The position numbers and the translations under genes are program-made. From Barnesiella merdipullorum (lineage in GTDB: Bacteria > Bacteroidota > Bacteroidia > Bacteroidales > Barnesiellaceae): a stretch of DNA of 64,000 nucleotides. Position 1 is the stretch's first letter; each line of letters starts with the position of its first letter. The stretch lies in contig DXBT01000008.1 of NCBI GenBank assembly GCA_019116365.1, positions 37,577 to 101,576 of the forward strand, given 5' to 3'. The notes below the pieces were generated by a model. It saw only the letters and a list, made by a program, of their open reading frames with translations. It did not search any database and was not told where the DNA came from. Positions 44,713 through 53,807 of the stretch are shown piece after piece.

Positions 44713-45534
44713 TCATTTCGACGATGGAGGAACACCATACACCTCTTTGTAGGCCCGGGAGAAATGGGCCAGATTTTTGAAGCCCACTTCATAGCAGACG
44801 TCGGTAATACGAAGATGTCCGCCACGCTTGATCATCTCATGGGCGGCCTCGAGTCGCCGCCTGATAATCCACTTCTGGGGAGTAAGGTCGCTCACCTTGG
44901 CAAAATCGCGCTTGAACGTGGCCAAACTGCGCCCTGTATAGCTGGCAATCTCGCCCAGCGAAAGGTCAAACATATAGTTTTCGTTCAGATAATCGAGGAT
45001 ATCGATTTTCCACGGCTCTACAAAATCGAACAACGTAGCATAAAGACTGCTATCGGTATGTAGCAACACATACACGCCCTCGATCATTTTCAATTTCAGG
45101 ATCTCCTCGGAGGGTTTCTCCCCCGATTCGAAATAGGGAATTACCGACTCGAACAACGAGCGCACGTCGGCCCGGTCGCGCGGTAATACCCACAAGCCCA
45201 CTTTCTCTCGGCGACTCTCATCGGGAATCTCCCTCGGGTCGAGCCGTTGCTGGTAAAACTCCCTGAGAAATGCCTTCGAAAATTTCAGGGTGATCGAGTG
45301 ATAAGGCTCGTCACCTACAATGCGCTTTTGCAAACACATGCGGTTGTCGCGCCGCATAAAAGCACAATCACCGGCATGCAGCACGGTACGCTGTCCCCGC
45401 TCCTCGATCTCCAGCTCACCCGAGCACAAATAGATGAGCGTGTGATCCCGGTTTTCATGGGCACAACCCCGGTTATCGGTAAAATAACTCGCAATAAGCA
45501 CATTCGAGCAATCAAAAACTTCCAACCGTTCCAT
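44713..45534 (-). CDS. AraC-family transcriptional regulator
   Basis: A 273-residue protein. The N-terminal half (about 1-165) is a cupin-like sensor (HTLIYLCSGELEIEERGQRT; LHAGDCAFMRRDN). The C-terminal half has the two helix-turn-helix units: LGEIASYTGRSLATFKRDFA, then ITDVCYEVGFKNLAHFSRAY followed by KEVYGVPPS. It lies just upstream of the SDR/AKR genes on the same strand, which have their own promoter 60 bases after its stop; it probably regulates them. The inducer is not predictable. Confidence 0.9.
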   Translation of the reverse strand: MERLEVFDCSNVLIASYFTDNRGCAHENRDHTLIYLCSGELEIEERGQRTVLHAGDCAFMRRDNRMCLQKRIVGDEPYHSITLKFSKAFLREFYQQRLDPREIPDESRREKVGLWVLPRDRADVRSLFESVIPYFESGEKPSEEILKLKMIEGVYVLLHTDSSLYATLFDFVEPWKIDILDYLNENYMFDLSLGEIASYTGRSLATFKRDFAKVSDLTPQKWIIRRRLEAAHEMIKRGGHLRITDVCYEVGFKNLAHFSRAYKEVYGVPPSSK

Positions 45535-45557
45535 ACCTTACCTTTACATTACAATTA

Positions 45558-45565
45558 CAAATATA
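45558..45565 (-). promoter_or_regulatory. -7 element of the AraC gene
   Basis: On the minus strand TATATTTG, 24 bases before the start codon. No clear -33 box; such genes often need an activator or autoregulation. Confidence 0.5.
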
Positions 45566-45672
45566 AACTCTTATTCCAGAGACCCCTTTGCTGTGAGGCT
45601 CTTTTATCGTTTCACTTGTAAAACTGTTGTCAAAACCTGGTATCCGGGTCGTCTATTTTGCTCAAAAAAAAC

Positions 45673-45680
45673 TACTTTTG
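45673..45680 (+). promoter_or_regulatory. -7 element of recO
   Basis: TACTTTTG matches the consensus and is 20 bases before the recO ATG at 45701. It rules out the longer frame that starts at 45593. Confidence 0.55.
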
Positions 45681-45700
45681 CAATAAACCCAAATGCACGT

Positions 45701-46426
45701 ATGCTCGAGAAGACTTTAGGTATTGTTCTGCACATTATTCCCTATAACGACAAGGTAGCGGTGGCCCATCTCTACACCCGTGAACACGGGCGCATGGCCT
45801 TTCTCTCGCCTCAGGGAAACGGGCGGAAGGCTCGCATGTACCGCCCCCTGTTCATGCCCTTCTCGATACTGGAACTCGATATCGACTACCGCAACACCCG
45901 CGATATTCAAAAGATTGTCGAGGCCCGCACCGCACTCCCTCTGCAAAACATCTATACCGATCCCGTGAAGAATGCCGAGACGCTGTTCCTGGCCGAAATG
46001 CTGGGACAGACCGTCAAGGAGCCCGAGCCCAACCCGCAGCTCTTTGCCTTCATCGCACAGGCTATCCAGGTGCTCAACCTCATCGACGAGGGGAAGGCCA
46101 ATTTTCACCTCTGTTTCCTGCTGCAGCTGTGCGGCTTCCTCGGCTTCAGTCCCAACATGGAGAGTTACCACGCGGGCTACTTTTTCGACATGCTCAACGG
46201 CATATTCACCTCGTCGCGTCCCCTGCATGCCTATGTGCTCGCCCCCCGTGAGGCCGAGATTTTTGCCCAGCTCACCCGCATGGACTTCAACAACCTGCGC
46301 TACTTCCGCTTCAACCGGGGCGAACGCAATGCCGTACTCGAGCGCATACTCACCTACTACCGCCTGCACCAGCCCGGTATCGACGAGTTACGCTCGCCCG
46401 AAATATTGAAGGCCCTCTTCGACTAA
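45701..46426 (+). CDS. recO: DNA repair protein RecO
   Basis: A 241-residue protein. The N-terminal OB fold opens with MLEKTLGIVLHIIPYNDKVA and contains HLYTREHGRMAFLSPQGNGR, followed by the helical half with AETLFLAEMLGQTVKE, FHLCFLLQLCGFLGFSP. This is the Bacteroidetes form, without the zinc cysteines of some other RecO proteins. RecO anneals single strands and loads RecA with RecR in gap repair. Single gene, followed by the tRNA-Arg gene after 55 bases, which has its own promoter. Confidence 0.92.
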   Translation: MLEKTLGIVLHIIPYNDKVAVAHLYTREHGRMAFLSPQGNGRKARMYRPLFMPFSILELDIDYRNTRDIQKIVEARTALPLQNIYTDPVKNAETLFLAEMLGQTVKEPEPNPQLFAFIAQAIQVLNLIDEGKANFHLCFLLQLCGFLGFSPNMESYHAGYFFDMLNGIFTSSRPLHAYVLAPREAEIFAQLTRMDFNNLRYFRFNRGERNAVLERILTYYRLHQPGIDELRSPEILKALFD

Positions 46427-46463
46427 TCTCCTGCAAAGAGTTGACGAATACAATTTTTTATAC

Positions 46464-46471
46464 TACTTTTG
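46464..46471 (+). promoter_or_regulatory. -7 element of tRNA-Arg
   Basis: TACTTTTG, 10 bases before the first base of the tRNA gene, so the transcript would begin about at the mature 5' end. Confidence 0.55.
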
Positions 46472-46481
46472 TCGGCTGAAT

Positions 46482-46553
46482 GCCCTTGTAGTTCAATGGA
46501 TAGAACGGAAGTTTCCTAAACTTTAAATCCGAGTTCGATTCTCGGCGGGGGTA
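46482..46553 (+). tRNA. tRNA-Arg (CCT)
   Basis: A 72-base cloverleaf: acceptor GCCCTTG pairs with CGGGGGT (with G-T wobbles), anticodon stem GAAGT/ACTTT around loop TTCCTAA (anticodon CCT, decodes AGG), T arm CCGAG TTCGATT CTCGG. CCA is not encoded. A terminator follows 8 bases later. Confidence 0.93.
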
Positions 46554-46560
46554 CAAAAAA

Positions 46561-46600
46561 GAGGCCGACCCAAAAGAGATTTTGGGCGGTCTCTTTATTT
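46561..46600 (+). terminator. Terminator of tRNA-Arg
   Basis: GAGGCCGACCCAAAA (46561-46575) pairs imperfectly with TTTTGGGCGGTCTC (46580-46593), followed by TTTATTTTTC. Confidence 0.8.
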
Positions 46601-46672
46601 TTCTCTCTCCCACACACTCTCACTCACACGCATTCATTCTCTCACTGTGACCATCTGGCGTAATCCATATAC

Positions 46673-46718
46673 AAAAAGAGAGAGGGTGACCCAAAAGTCA
46701 GGTCACCCTCTCTCTTTT
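46673..46718 (-). terminator. Terminator of secDF
   Basis: AAAAAGAGAGAGGGTGACC (46673-46691) pairs with GGTCACCCTCTCTCTTTT (46701-46718), 9-base loop. It lies 20 bases after the secDF stop on the minus strand, with T-runs on both outer sides, so it can also stop opposite transcription. Confidence 0.85.
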
Positions 46719-46737
46719 ACTTTTATCTGACAGCCTT

Positions 46738-49731
46738 TTACTTGGCAGCCTCCTTGGCGGCTTTCTTGGCCAAACCACGACGCTGTATTTCATAAGCGAT
46801 GGGCGTAGCCACGAACAAGGTCGAGAACGTACCGATGATTACACCGAACAGCATGGCAAATGCAAAGCTACGAACCGACTCAGCACCCAACAAGAGGATA
46901 CACAGCAGCACGATAATCGTACTTTGTCCCGTATTGATTGTACGAGGCAACGTACTGTTCAAGGCGCTATTAATCGACGTTACCAAATCGCGCTTGGGAT
47001 AGAGCGTTTTTTCCTCGCGAATACGGTCGAAGATTACCACCGTATCGTTCACCGAGTAACCGATAACCGTCAATACCGCAGCGACAAAGTTCTGATCGAT
47101 TTCCATCGAGAAGGGCAAAACTCCATAAAGCAGCGAGTACAAGCCCACTACCGAGAAAGTGGTAAAGGCTACCGAAACCAGCGTACCCGCACTGAACGCG
47201 ATGTTGCGGAATCGGAGCAAGATATACAGAGCCATCGCAATCAACGAGAAAAAGACTGCCCAATAGGCTCCCACCTTAATATCGTCGGCAATAGTCGGGC
47301 CTACCTTCTGGCGGCTCTGAATCATATTCTCGGAAAACTCTTCGTAGGTAGTATCGCCCAGCAGGCTCTTCATTCCCTCGTAGAGTTTTGTTTCGATTTC
47401 ACGGTCAACCTCCTCGCCGTTATCGGCAATACGGTAATTGGTCGAGATACGCACTTGATTGCTGCTCGTGATGGTGATTACCGACAACGAATGCCCTTCG
47501 AACGAAGGTTCAAGCATATTTTCGATTTCGAGCGGGCTTACCGGTTGTTCAAATCGAACCACGTAGTTACGGCCTCCCGAGAAATCGATACCTTGATTCA
47601 TTCCACGAGTGAAGAACGAAACGACAAACACGGCTATTACGGCCAGAATGCAGATATAACCTATCTTGCGCAACCCTACAAAATTGATGTGGGTATCGGT
47701 GAGGAAATTACGCGAAATAGCCGTAGTGAAAGTCATATTATTGAATTTCCCGCGGTTCAGACCAGCCTCGAAAATGAGACGGGTGATAAAGATAGCCGTA
47801 AAGAACGAAGTAGCGATACCGATAATCAAGGTTGTGGCAAAGCCCAAGATGGGGCCCGTTCCATAAATCAGCAGAATCACACCCGTGATGATAGAGGTCA
47901 AGTTCGAGTCGAAGATTGCCGAGAATGCATTCTTGTAACCATCGGCAACCGCCGATTTCATATTCTTACCCGCACGCAATTCTTCTTTGGTACGCTCGAA
48001 AATCAGCACGTTGGCATCGACCGCCATAGCCAAAGACAACACGATACCGGCAATACCCGAAAGGGTGAGCACGGCTTGCAGCGAGGCAAGAATACCCACA
48101 GTGAAGAAAAGGTTGCATATCACACCGAAGCTGGCAATAAGGCCCGGCGTCCAGCCGTACATGATAATCAAATAGGCCATCAGCAGCACCAAAGCGACCA
48201 AGAACGAAATCAATCCGTTTTGAATAGCCTCCTGGCCCAGCGAAGGACCGATGATGTCTTCTTGTACAATCGTTACAGAAGCTGCCATCTTACCCGATTT
48301 GAGCACATTGGCCAAGTCTTTGGCCTCTTCGGGCGAGAATCCGCCCGTAATCTCCGAGCTACCACCCGTGATGGCACCATGTACATTGGGGAACGAATAT
48401 ACTTGATTGTCGAGCACGATAGCGATGGCGTTGCCAATGTTGTCGCGGGTCAGTTTTTCCCACGTCTTGGCGCCCTCGGCATTCATGGTCATGCTCACTA
48501 CCGAGCCTTTAATCTTGTCGAAATCGTCGCGAGCATCGGTAATCACGTCGCCGCCCAGAGGAGCTTTTCCTCCTTTACCGGCTTTAAGGGCAACGAGTTC
48601 ATACATGGTTTGTTCCTCGTCGATGGGTTTTACCGTCCAGCGCAGGATAAGATCACTGGGCATAATATCGCGTGCGATTTTGCTCGACATCATGCGGTTT
48701 ACGGCAGCCGTATCGTTTTTATGCACAATACCGATTACGGGCGAGCCGACACGACATTGATTATAGTTCGTCAACGCAAGCAACGGATTCTGTTTGCGGA
48801 AACGCTCCATCATCTCGGCATCCGAAGCCGAACCCTCTTGTTGCAGTTTGTCTTTCAGCGACTGGGCCGTGCTATCGCCGGCAACGGCAGCCGCAGTGTC
48901 GGCAGCAGGAGCGGGCTCGGTTGCAGGAGTAACAGCTACCGAGTCGGTCGTTTCGCTACCTTGAGCGGCATTAGCCACGGCAAGGGCGTTGTTTACGGCA
49001 TCGAGTTTCGGAGCCAGTTGCTCGAGCTTGTAGGTTTCCCAGAACTCGAGGTTGGCGCTACCTTGCAACAGTTTTCTTACACGTTCGGGCTCTTTGATAC
49101 CCGGCAATTCTATCGAGATAAGACCGTCTTTCTCCAACTTTTGGATATTGGGAGCAACCACACCGAAGCGGTCGATACGCGTGCGCAATACATTATACGA
49201 GTTGTCCACGGCACTGTTCAACTCTTCACGCAACACAGCGATTACCTCGTCATTGTTCGATTTGGGCGTGATTTTATCTTTTAACTGGAAGGTACTGAAG
49301 ATTGCCGAGAGGCGCACATTGGGGTCGATCTTCTTGTACTCGTTGTAGAACGAAACAATAAAGTCGTTGTTACCGGCTTGTGAAGCCTGGGCGGCAGCGA
49401 TAGCCGCATTGAAATTGGGGTCGGGATTATTATTCGACAGCGATTTAAGCACGTCGGCCACCGAGATTTGCAGCGTTACGTTCATACCGCCCTTCAGGTC
49501 GAGGCCCAAACCTATTTCCATTTCACGGCATTGCTGATACGTGTAGTACCACCAATACACCTTTTCCGTAGAGATAGAGTCGATATAATGTTTATACTTC
49601 GCCTCATCGCCGGCTGCATACTCTTTCGCCTTGTTGTTGTAAATGGCTGTTACAACCGAGAACGAAATGTAAAACAAGCAGATAAGTGTGAGCAAAACCG
49701 CAATGACTCTAATAAATCCTTTGTTTTGCAT
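46738..49731 (-). CDS. secDF: Protein translocase subunit SecDF (fused)
   Basis: A 997-residue fusion. SecD half (1 to about 660): first membrane helix at 8-28, LGLDLKGGMNVTLQISVADV, a large periplasmic P1 region with an Ala/Thr-rich insert near residues 255-310, then six membrane helices with LSLAMAVDANVLIFERTKEE. SecF half (about 680-997): INFVGLRKIGYICILAVIA, NQGIDFSGGRNYVVRFEQP, and VIGYSVNDTVVIFDRIREE with its final helices. Uses the proton gradient to pull translocated proteins out of SecYEG. Fusion is normal in Bacteroidetes. The basic AKKAAKEAAK tail is typical. Monocistronic. Confidence 0.97.
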   Translation of the reverse strand: MQNKGFIRVIAVLLTLICLFYISFSVVTAIYNNKAKEYAAGDEAKYKHYIDSISTEKVYWWYYTYQQCREMEIGLGLDLKGGMNVTLQISVADVLKSLSNNNPDPNFNAAIAAAQASQAGNNDFIVSFYNEYKKIDPNVRLSAIFSTFQLKDKITPKSNNDEVIAVLREELNSAVDNSYNVLRTRIDRFGVVAPNIQKLEKDGLISIELPGIKEPERVRKLLQGSANLEFWETYKLEQLAPKLDAVNNALAVANAAQGSETTDSVAVTPATEPAPAADTAAAVAGDSTAQSLKDKLQQEGSASDAEMMERFRKQNPLLALTNYNQCRVGSPVIGIVHKNDTAAVNRMMSSKIARDIMPSDLILRWTVKPIDEEQTMYELVALKAGKGGKAPLGGDVITDARDDFDKIKGSVVSMTMNAEGAKTWEKLTRDNIGNAIAIVLDNQVYSFPNVHGAITGGSSEITGGFSPEEAKDLANVLKSGKMAASVTIVQEDIIGPSLGQEAIQNGLISFLVALVLLMAYLIIMYGWTPGLIASFGVICNLFFTVGILASLQAVLTLSGIAGIVLSLAMAVDANVLIFERTKEELRAGKNMKSAVADGYKNAFSAIFDSNLTSIITGVILLIYGTGPILGFATTLIIGIATSFFTAIFITRLIFEAGLNRGKFNNMTFTTAISRNFLTDTHINFVGLRKIGYICILAVIAVFVVSFFTRGMNQGIDFSGGRNYVVRFEQPVSPLEIENMLEPSFEGHSLSVITITSSNQVRISTNYRIADNGEEVDREIETKLYEGMKSLLGDTTYEEFSENMIQSRQKVGPTIADDIKVGAYWAVFFSLIAMALYILLRFRNIAFSAGTLVSVAFTTFSVVGLYSLLYGVLPFSMEIDQNFVAAVLTVIGYSVNDTVVIFDRIREEKTLYPKRDLVTSINSALNSTLPRTINTGQSTIIVLLCILLLGAESVRSFAFAMLFGVIIGTFSTLFVATPIAYEIQRRGLAKKAAKEAAK

Positions 49732-49787
49732 GTGATTAGTACTTTATTTTTTTTGTTTTAATTGAATTTCGTATTTTTATCAAGGTG

Positions 49788-49820
49788 CAAAGATATATTA
49801 TTTTTTCACAGATGCCCAAA
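49788..49820 (-). promoter_or_regulatory. Promoter of secDF
   Basis: On the minus strand TTTG (49820-49817), 21 bases, TATCTTTG (49795-49788), 57 bases before the start codon. Confidence 0.75.
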
Positions 49821-50030
49821 ATTATTCGATTTATTTATGATTAGCGGCATTTTAGATGTAGGAGGCAAAAGACTTATCGAACGTGTTTTTTGTTATATCT
49901 TTGCATATCGACGCATCGACGGGCGGCTTTGCCGAGGTGGGGAGCATGCGACCTTGCAACTTCGTGGCGCTTACCCTATCTTTGCATCCCGTATCGAGCG
50001 GGCTCGTTGCCGATTGAACAGCCTACTGGT

Positions 50031-50062
50031 GTTGGCTTCTATCGCTTTTTGTATTATCTTTG
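50031..50062 (+). promoter_or_regulatory. Promoter of the Ig-like lipoprotein gene
   Basis: GTTG (50031-50034), 20 bases, TATCTTTG (50055-50062). The ATG at 50082 lies 20 bases further, giving a leader of about 13 bases. This also argues against the TTG start at 50076. Confidence 0.6.
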
Positions 50063-50081
50063 ATATTCAAAACCGTTGACC

Positions 50082-51959
50082 ATGAATGTGAGACGTCCAC
50101 TTTCTGCTACAACCGCCTACCGGCTTATGGCGGCCGGGGTACTGGCGCTGTCGATATACTCTTGTGCCAACATGTCGCGCCCGGGTGGTGGCCCGCGCGA
50201 CGAGACTCCGCCGCTGTTTGTCAAGAGCAAGCCGGCACCGGGAGCCCTGAATGTATCGGAGCAACGAATCGAAATCGAATTCGACGAAATTATCCAGGTC
50301 GAAAGCCCCGGCGAGAAGGTAATCGTGTCGCCCCCTCAGAAAGACATGCCCGAGATTCGCGCCTCGGGCCGCAAGGTGACCGTACAGCTCAAAGACTCGC
50401 TGCTGCCCAACACGACCTATACCATCGACTTCTCCAACTCCATCGTCGATAACAACGAGAAGAACCCGCTATACAGTTTTGCCTACTCCTTCTCGACCGG
50501 CTCCAAAATCGACTCGCTGCAAGTATCGGGCATCCTGCTCAACGCCAGCGACCTGGAACCGGTAACCGGCATGCTGGTGGGGCTGCACAGCAACCTCGAC
50601 GACTCGGCATTCCAGAAATTGCCGATGGAGCGTATCGCCAGTTCCGACGAACTGGGTCACTTCACCATCCGCAACGTCACCCCCGGCAAGTACCGGCTCT
50701 TTGCCCTCAAGGACCTCAATCGCGACTACAAGTTCGACAACCCCTCGGAAGAGATTGCCTTCTTCGACTCCATCGTCGTGCCCACGGCCGATGTCCAACT
50801 GCACGTCGATACGCTGTGGAAAGACAGCGTCACCATCGATACCATTATCGAGTACAACCACACTCACTTCTACCCCAACGACATCCTGCTCACCTCGTTC
50901 AACGAGGGATTCCAGTCGCAATATCTCGACAAGAGCGAGCGTACCGACCGCCGCAAGATAAGCATCTACTTCAAGGCTCCGGCCGACTCGCTGCCCCGCC
51001 TCAAGCCCCTCAACTTCGAGCGCGACGACTGGGCCATTCTCGAGCGGTCGCCCCACAACGACTCGCTGCAATACTGGATCAAAGACTCGACCATCTACAA
51101 CATGGACACCCTGCTCTTTGCTGCCGAATATCTGCGCACCGACTCGCTCAGGCAACTGTCGCTCTACAACGATACCCTCAAGTTCATCATGAAACAATAC
51201 AAGGGCTCCAAGAAAAAAGAGGAGAAGAAAAAGAAAGAAGAGGGCGACTCGATCGAGGTCCCCGAAATCCAGTTCCTGCAAATGAACGCCAAGACGAGCG
51301 GCAGCCTCGACCTATATAAGCCTCTGCGATACTCCTTTGCCGAACCGCTGCAAAGTTTCGACCGAAGCAAGATTCACCTCGAGCAGAAGCGCGATACCTT
51401 GTGGATTCCCATAGCCGACTCGCTCTTTACCTTCGAGCAAGACTCGATGTTCCTGCGCGACTACACCCTCTCCTACAAATGGACACCGGGCGAGTCGTAT
51501 CGTGTGGTGATGGACTCTATTGCCTTTACCAACATCTACGGGCTATATACCAACACCTATACACAGGAATTCAAGGTCAGGGCGCTCGAAGAGTACTCCA
51601 ATCTCTATTTTGCCATCACCGGGGTCACCGACTCGGCCATCGTCGAAATTCTCGACTCGGGCGACAAGCCGGTACGAGCGGCTCCCGTCATTGACGGCGG
51701 AGCCGAGTTCATGTATCTCAACCCGGGTACCTATTACGCCCGACTCTATATCGACAGCAACGGCAACGGCAAGTACGACACCGGCAACTATGCCGAAAAG
51801 CGACAGCCCGAGGAGGTTTCGTATTATCCCCGCGAGCTGGAGCTGAAGGCCAACTGGGATGTCGAGCAGGAGTGGGATATCTATGCTACCCCCGTCGATA
51901 AGCAAAAACCCGACAAGATCAAGAAGAACAAGCCACAGGAGAAAAAACGCAATTATTGA
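50082..51959 (+). CDS. Ig-like-domain (Big_5) lipoprotein
   Basis: A 625-residue protein from ATG 50082. N-terminal lipoprotein-type signal with Cys in VLALSIYSCANMSRPGGGPR; the following SRPGGGPRDETPP is a family signature. A Big_5-type Ig domain lies at about residues 45-140 (ALNVSEQRIEIEFDEIIQVE; LPNTTYTIDFSNSIVDN). A second segment (about 145-240) looks like a carboxypeptidase-regulatory-type beta domain with GHFTIRNVTPGKYRLFALKD. A Lys/Glu-rich linker (KKKEEKKKKEEG, about 385-396) separates the C-terminal beta regions. Probably an outer-membrane surface protein; the role is unknown. The DUF3108 gene starts 20 bases after its stop. Confidence 0.87.
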   Translation: MNVRRPLSATTAYRLMAAGVLALSIYSCANMSRPGGGPRDETPPLFVKSKPAPGALNVSEQRIEIEFDEIIQVESPGEKVIVSPPQKDMPEIRASGRKVTVQLKDSLLPNTTYTIDFSNSIVDNNEKNPLYSFAYSFSTGSKIDSLQVSGILLNASDLEPVTGMLVGLHSNLDDSAFQKLPMERIASSDELGHFTIRNVTPGKYRLFALKDLNRDYKFDNPSEEIAFFDSIVVPTADVQLHVDTLWKDSVTIDTIIEYNHTHFYPNDILLTSFNEGFQSQYLDKSERTDRRKISIYFKAPADSLPRLKPLNFERDDWAILERSPHNDSLQYWIKDSTIYNMDTLLFAAEYLRTDSLRQLSLYNDTLKFIMKQYKGSKKKEEKKKKEEGDSIEVPEIQFLQMNAKTSGSLDLYKPLRYSFAEPLQSFDRSKIHLEQKRDTLWIPIADSLFTFEQDSMFLRDYTLSYKWTPGESYRVVMDSIAFTNIYGLYTNTYTQEFKVRALEEYSNLYFAITGVTDSAIVEILDSGDKPVRAAPVIDGGAEFMYLNPGTYYARLYIDSNGNGKYDTGNYAEKRQPEEVSYYPRELELKANWDVEQEWDIYATPVDKQKPDKIKKNKPQEKKRNY

Positions 51960-51979
51960 CCCTCTTAAACCCACGGCCT

Positions 51980-52783
51980 ATGCATTGCCCGATTCACATC
52001 CATCTCGGAACAAAAGTGCGCATCTGTGTACTCTCGCTCGTTCTGCTCACCGGGAGCTTTGCTCCGGCCTCGGTCGTTCACGCCCAAAACCCGCCGGGCA
52101 TCCAGTCGGAATCGCTCTCCTACGACATCATCTATCAATTGGGATTCCTTTGGAAACGAGCTGCCACCGCCACCCTGCAACTCTCCATCCGCCCCAACAG
52201 CTACCACTCGGTACTCACGGCGCGCACCCTTCCCTTTGCCGACAACATATTCAAGGTGCGCGACACTCTCGTGGCCGACATGCACCGCAACCAGGCTCTC
52301 GCCCCCATCTACTATGCCAAACTCGCCGACGAGGACGGCACCTATCGCAAAGACGAGGTACACTACACCTACAACGGCACAGCGACTACGGGCAAAATAC
52401 GACTCTATCGCCCCAAACGAAACGCCATCGAAAACTATGTGCTCACCGAGCCCGGTATCGTCTATGACATGCTCAGCATCTTCTACGTCATCCGTGGGTT
52501 CGATTTCAGGCAGATGAAGATGAACCAACTCTACAAAACCAAAATCTTCTCGGGAAAAAGTCTCGAATACCTCAATATCGAATACCTGGGGCAAGAGATT
52601 CTCAAACAGAACAAAAAGGAGTATAATACCTTCAAAGTGCGGTTCCGATTCTACGACACCACGGGGAAAAAGACCAGCGACAACATATCGGCCTGGATCA
52701 GCACCGACTCGCGCCGCATCCCCCTGAAGGTCGAAGGCAAACTGGCCTTGGGCTCGATGAAAGCCGTCTATACCGGCAAATAG
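51980..52783 (+). CDS. DUF3108 exported protein
   Basis: A 267-residue protein from the ATG at 51980; a longer frame begins with TTG inside the preceding stop and is rejected. Signal peptide about residues 12-36 (LSLVLLTGSFAPASVVHA). The remainder is beta-rich: ESLSYDIIYQLGFLWKRAAT near the start and TSDNISAWISTDSRRIPLKV near the end, the latter a DUF3108 landmark. The family has no established biochemical role. The pairing with a Big_5 lipoprotein is common in this phylum, suggesting a shared envelope job. Ends with TAG. Confidence 0.87.
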   Translation: MHCPIHIHLGTKVRICVLSLVLLTGSFAPASVVHAQNPPGIQSESLSYDIIYQLGFLWKRAATATLQLSIRPNSYHSVLTARTLPFADNIFKVRDTLVADMHRNQALAPIYYAKLADEDGTYRKDEVHYTYNGTATTGKIRLYRPKRNAIENYVLTEPGIVYDMLSIFYVIRGFDFRQMKMNQLYKTKIFSGKSLEYLNIEYLGQEILKQNKKEYNTFKVRFRFYDTTGKKTSDNISAWISTDSRRIPLKVEGKLALGSMKAVYTGK

Positions 52784-52803
52784 CAGGGGGATATGATTTA
52801 CAA

Positions 52804-53709
52804 TCATTTATCATTATAGCACGACAGGCTCTCGGCCAGCCGAGTCGCTATCGCCTCACGCAATGACTGTGGAGCCAACACCTCGGCCTGCCAGAATCCC
52901 AGCGCGTAGAGTTCCTGCTCGAGATCGGGCGTAATCTTCAACCGGTATCGGAAAATCGAATAACGGTCGCCCCGCTCACTCTCGACCTGACTCTCGTGCA
53001 GCGGCAGCGTGCGCAGGTAGTTGGCCTGCAACGCCGAAACCCGCAACACCACCACCTCGACCGGACGCTCGCCATAGGTAATGCCGAAACAATCCTTGAA
53101 ATAGTCGGTCGGCTCAAACCCCTCGGGATAGACAAACGTGCGGTCGCTCAGCTCAAGCGAAGTCACCCGATCCAGGGCATAGGTCTTGATTTTATGCTCC
53201 TCCACACTCAACCCCACCACATACCACCGCTGCCTGAACAGCCTTACAAAGTAGGGAGCTACCAGCGAGTGCGATGCCGTGACTCGCCGAAACGAACGGT
53301 ACGACAGTGACATCAATCGATTCTCTCTCATCGCTTCGAAGACGATGCGCAGGAACTTCTGCCCCGAAGGGATATTCTCCAGCACGATGCGCTCGCGCAA
53401 CTCCTGACTCTCGTCGAGCAGACTGTTCACTGCCAGCGTGTTGAGAGCCCACACTCGGGCCCCACTCCCTTCGAGAGCCTCGGGATCCTCGATGTAATAT
53501 TCATAGGTCGAAGAATCGCACTCGATATTCACATCGAACATCACCTGTATCGCCTGCCGGTAATTCATAAAGGTGCGCCGCGCCATGGGCCGCCCCCCGG
53601 AATACTCGCTGCGCATCCACAGCTCGTCGATTTCGCGCCGGGTGAGCCGACCGTATCGCTGCAACATGTCGATAAGCCACACATAGCGGTTGAAAAGTTC
53701 CTTTGCCAT
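52804..53709 (-). CDS. WYL-domain transcriptional regulator
   Basis: A 301-residue protein: N-terminal winged helix (FNRYVWLIDMLQRYGRLTRR, then RRTFMNYRQAIQVMFDVNIE), the WYL domain at about residues 120-200 (SLSYRSFRRVTASHSLVAPY; FRQRWYVVGLSVEEHKIKTY; ALDRVTSLELSD), and a C-terminal WCX-like extension. WYL proteins bind single-stranded or nucleotide ligands and often control DNA-damage or defence genes, but no such genes are near. It is convergent with the DUF3108 gene and stands alone. Confidence 0.9.
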   Translation of the reverse strand: MAKELFNRYVWLIDMLQRYGRLTRREIDELWMRSEYSGGRPMARRTFMNYRQAIQVMFDVNIECDSSTYEYYIEDPEALEGSGARVWALNTLAVNSLLDESQELRERIVLENIPSGQKFLRIVFEAMRENRLMSLSYRSFRRVTASHSLVAPYFVRLFRQRWYVVGLSVEEHKIKTYALDRVTSLELSDRTFVYPEGFEPTDYFKDCFGITYGERPVEVVVLRVSALQANYLRTLPLHESQVESERGDRYSIFRYRLKITPDLEQELYALGFWQAEVLAPQSLREAIATRLAESLSCYNDK

Positions 53710-53807
53710 ACCAAATGCTCATTTATTTAAAAACACGAAAACTCCAAGCTACCGTACAACCCTGTCATACAATAGCCCAAAGTTACGGAGAAAGCCCAAT
53801 ATTTCGG

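Larger units (their letters stand above)
49732..50081. other. Intergenic region with secDF promoter and three promoter-like boxes on the plus strand
   Basis: This 350-base region contains the secDF promoter (49788-49820, minus) and three plus-strand TATCTTTG boxes at 49896, 49977 and 50055. The 106-codon frame at 49762 has no family or ribosome site and is rejected. A small RNA between the first and third boxes is possible but no known RNA family was recognised. Confidence 0.55.

Noticed and set aside
46924..49284. 786-codon open frame opposite secDF
   Set aside because: Same mirror effect; rich in Arg, Gln, His and Ser with no domain, while the minus strand is a full SecDF.
49762..50079. 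105-codon frame before the Ig-like lipoprotein
   Set aside because: It covers three promoter-like boxes and the secDF promoter; no family or ribosome site.
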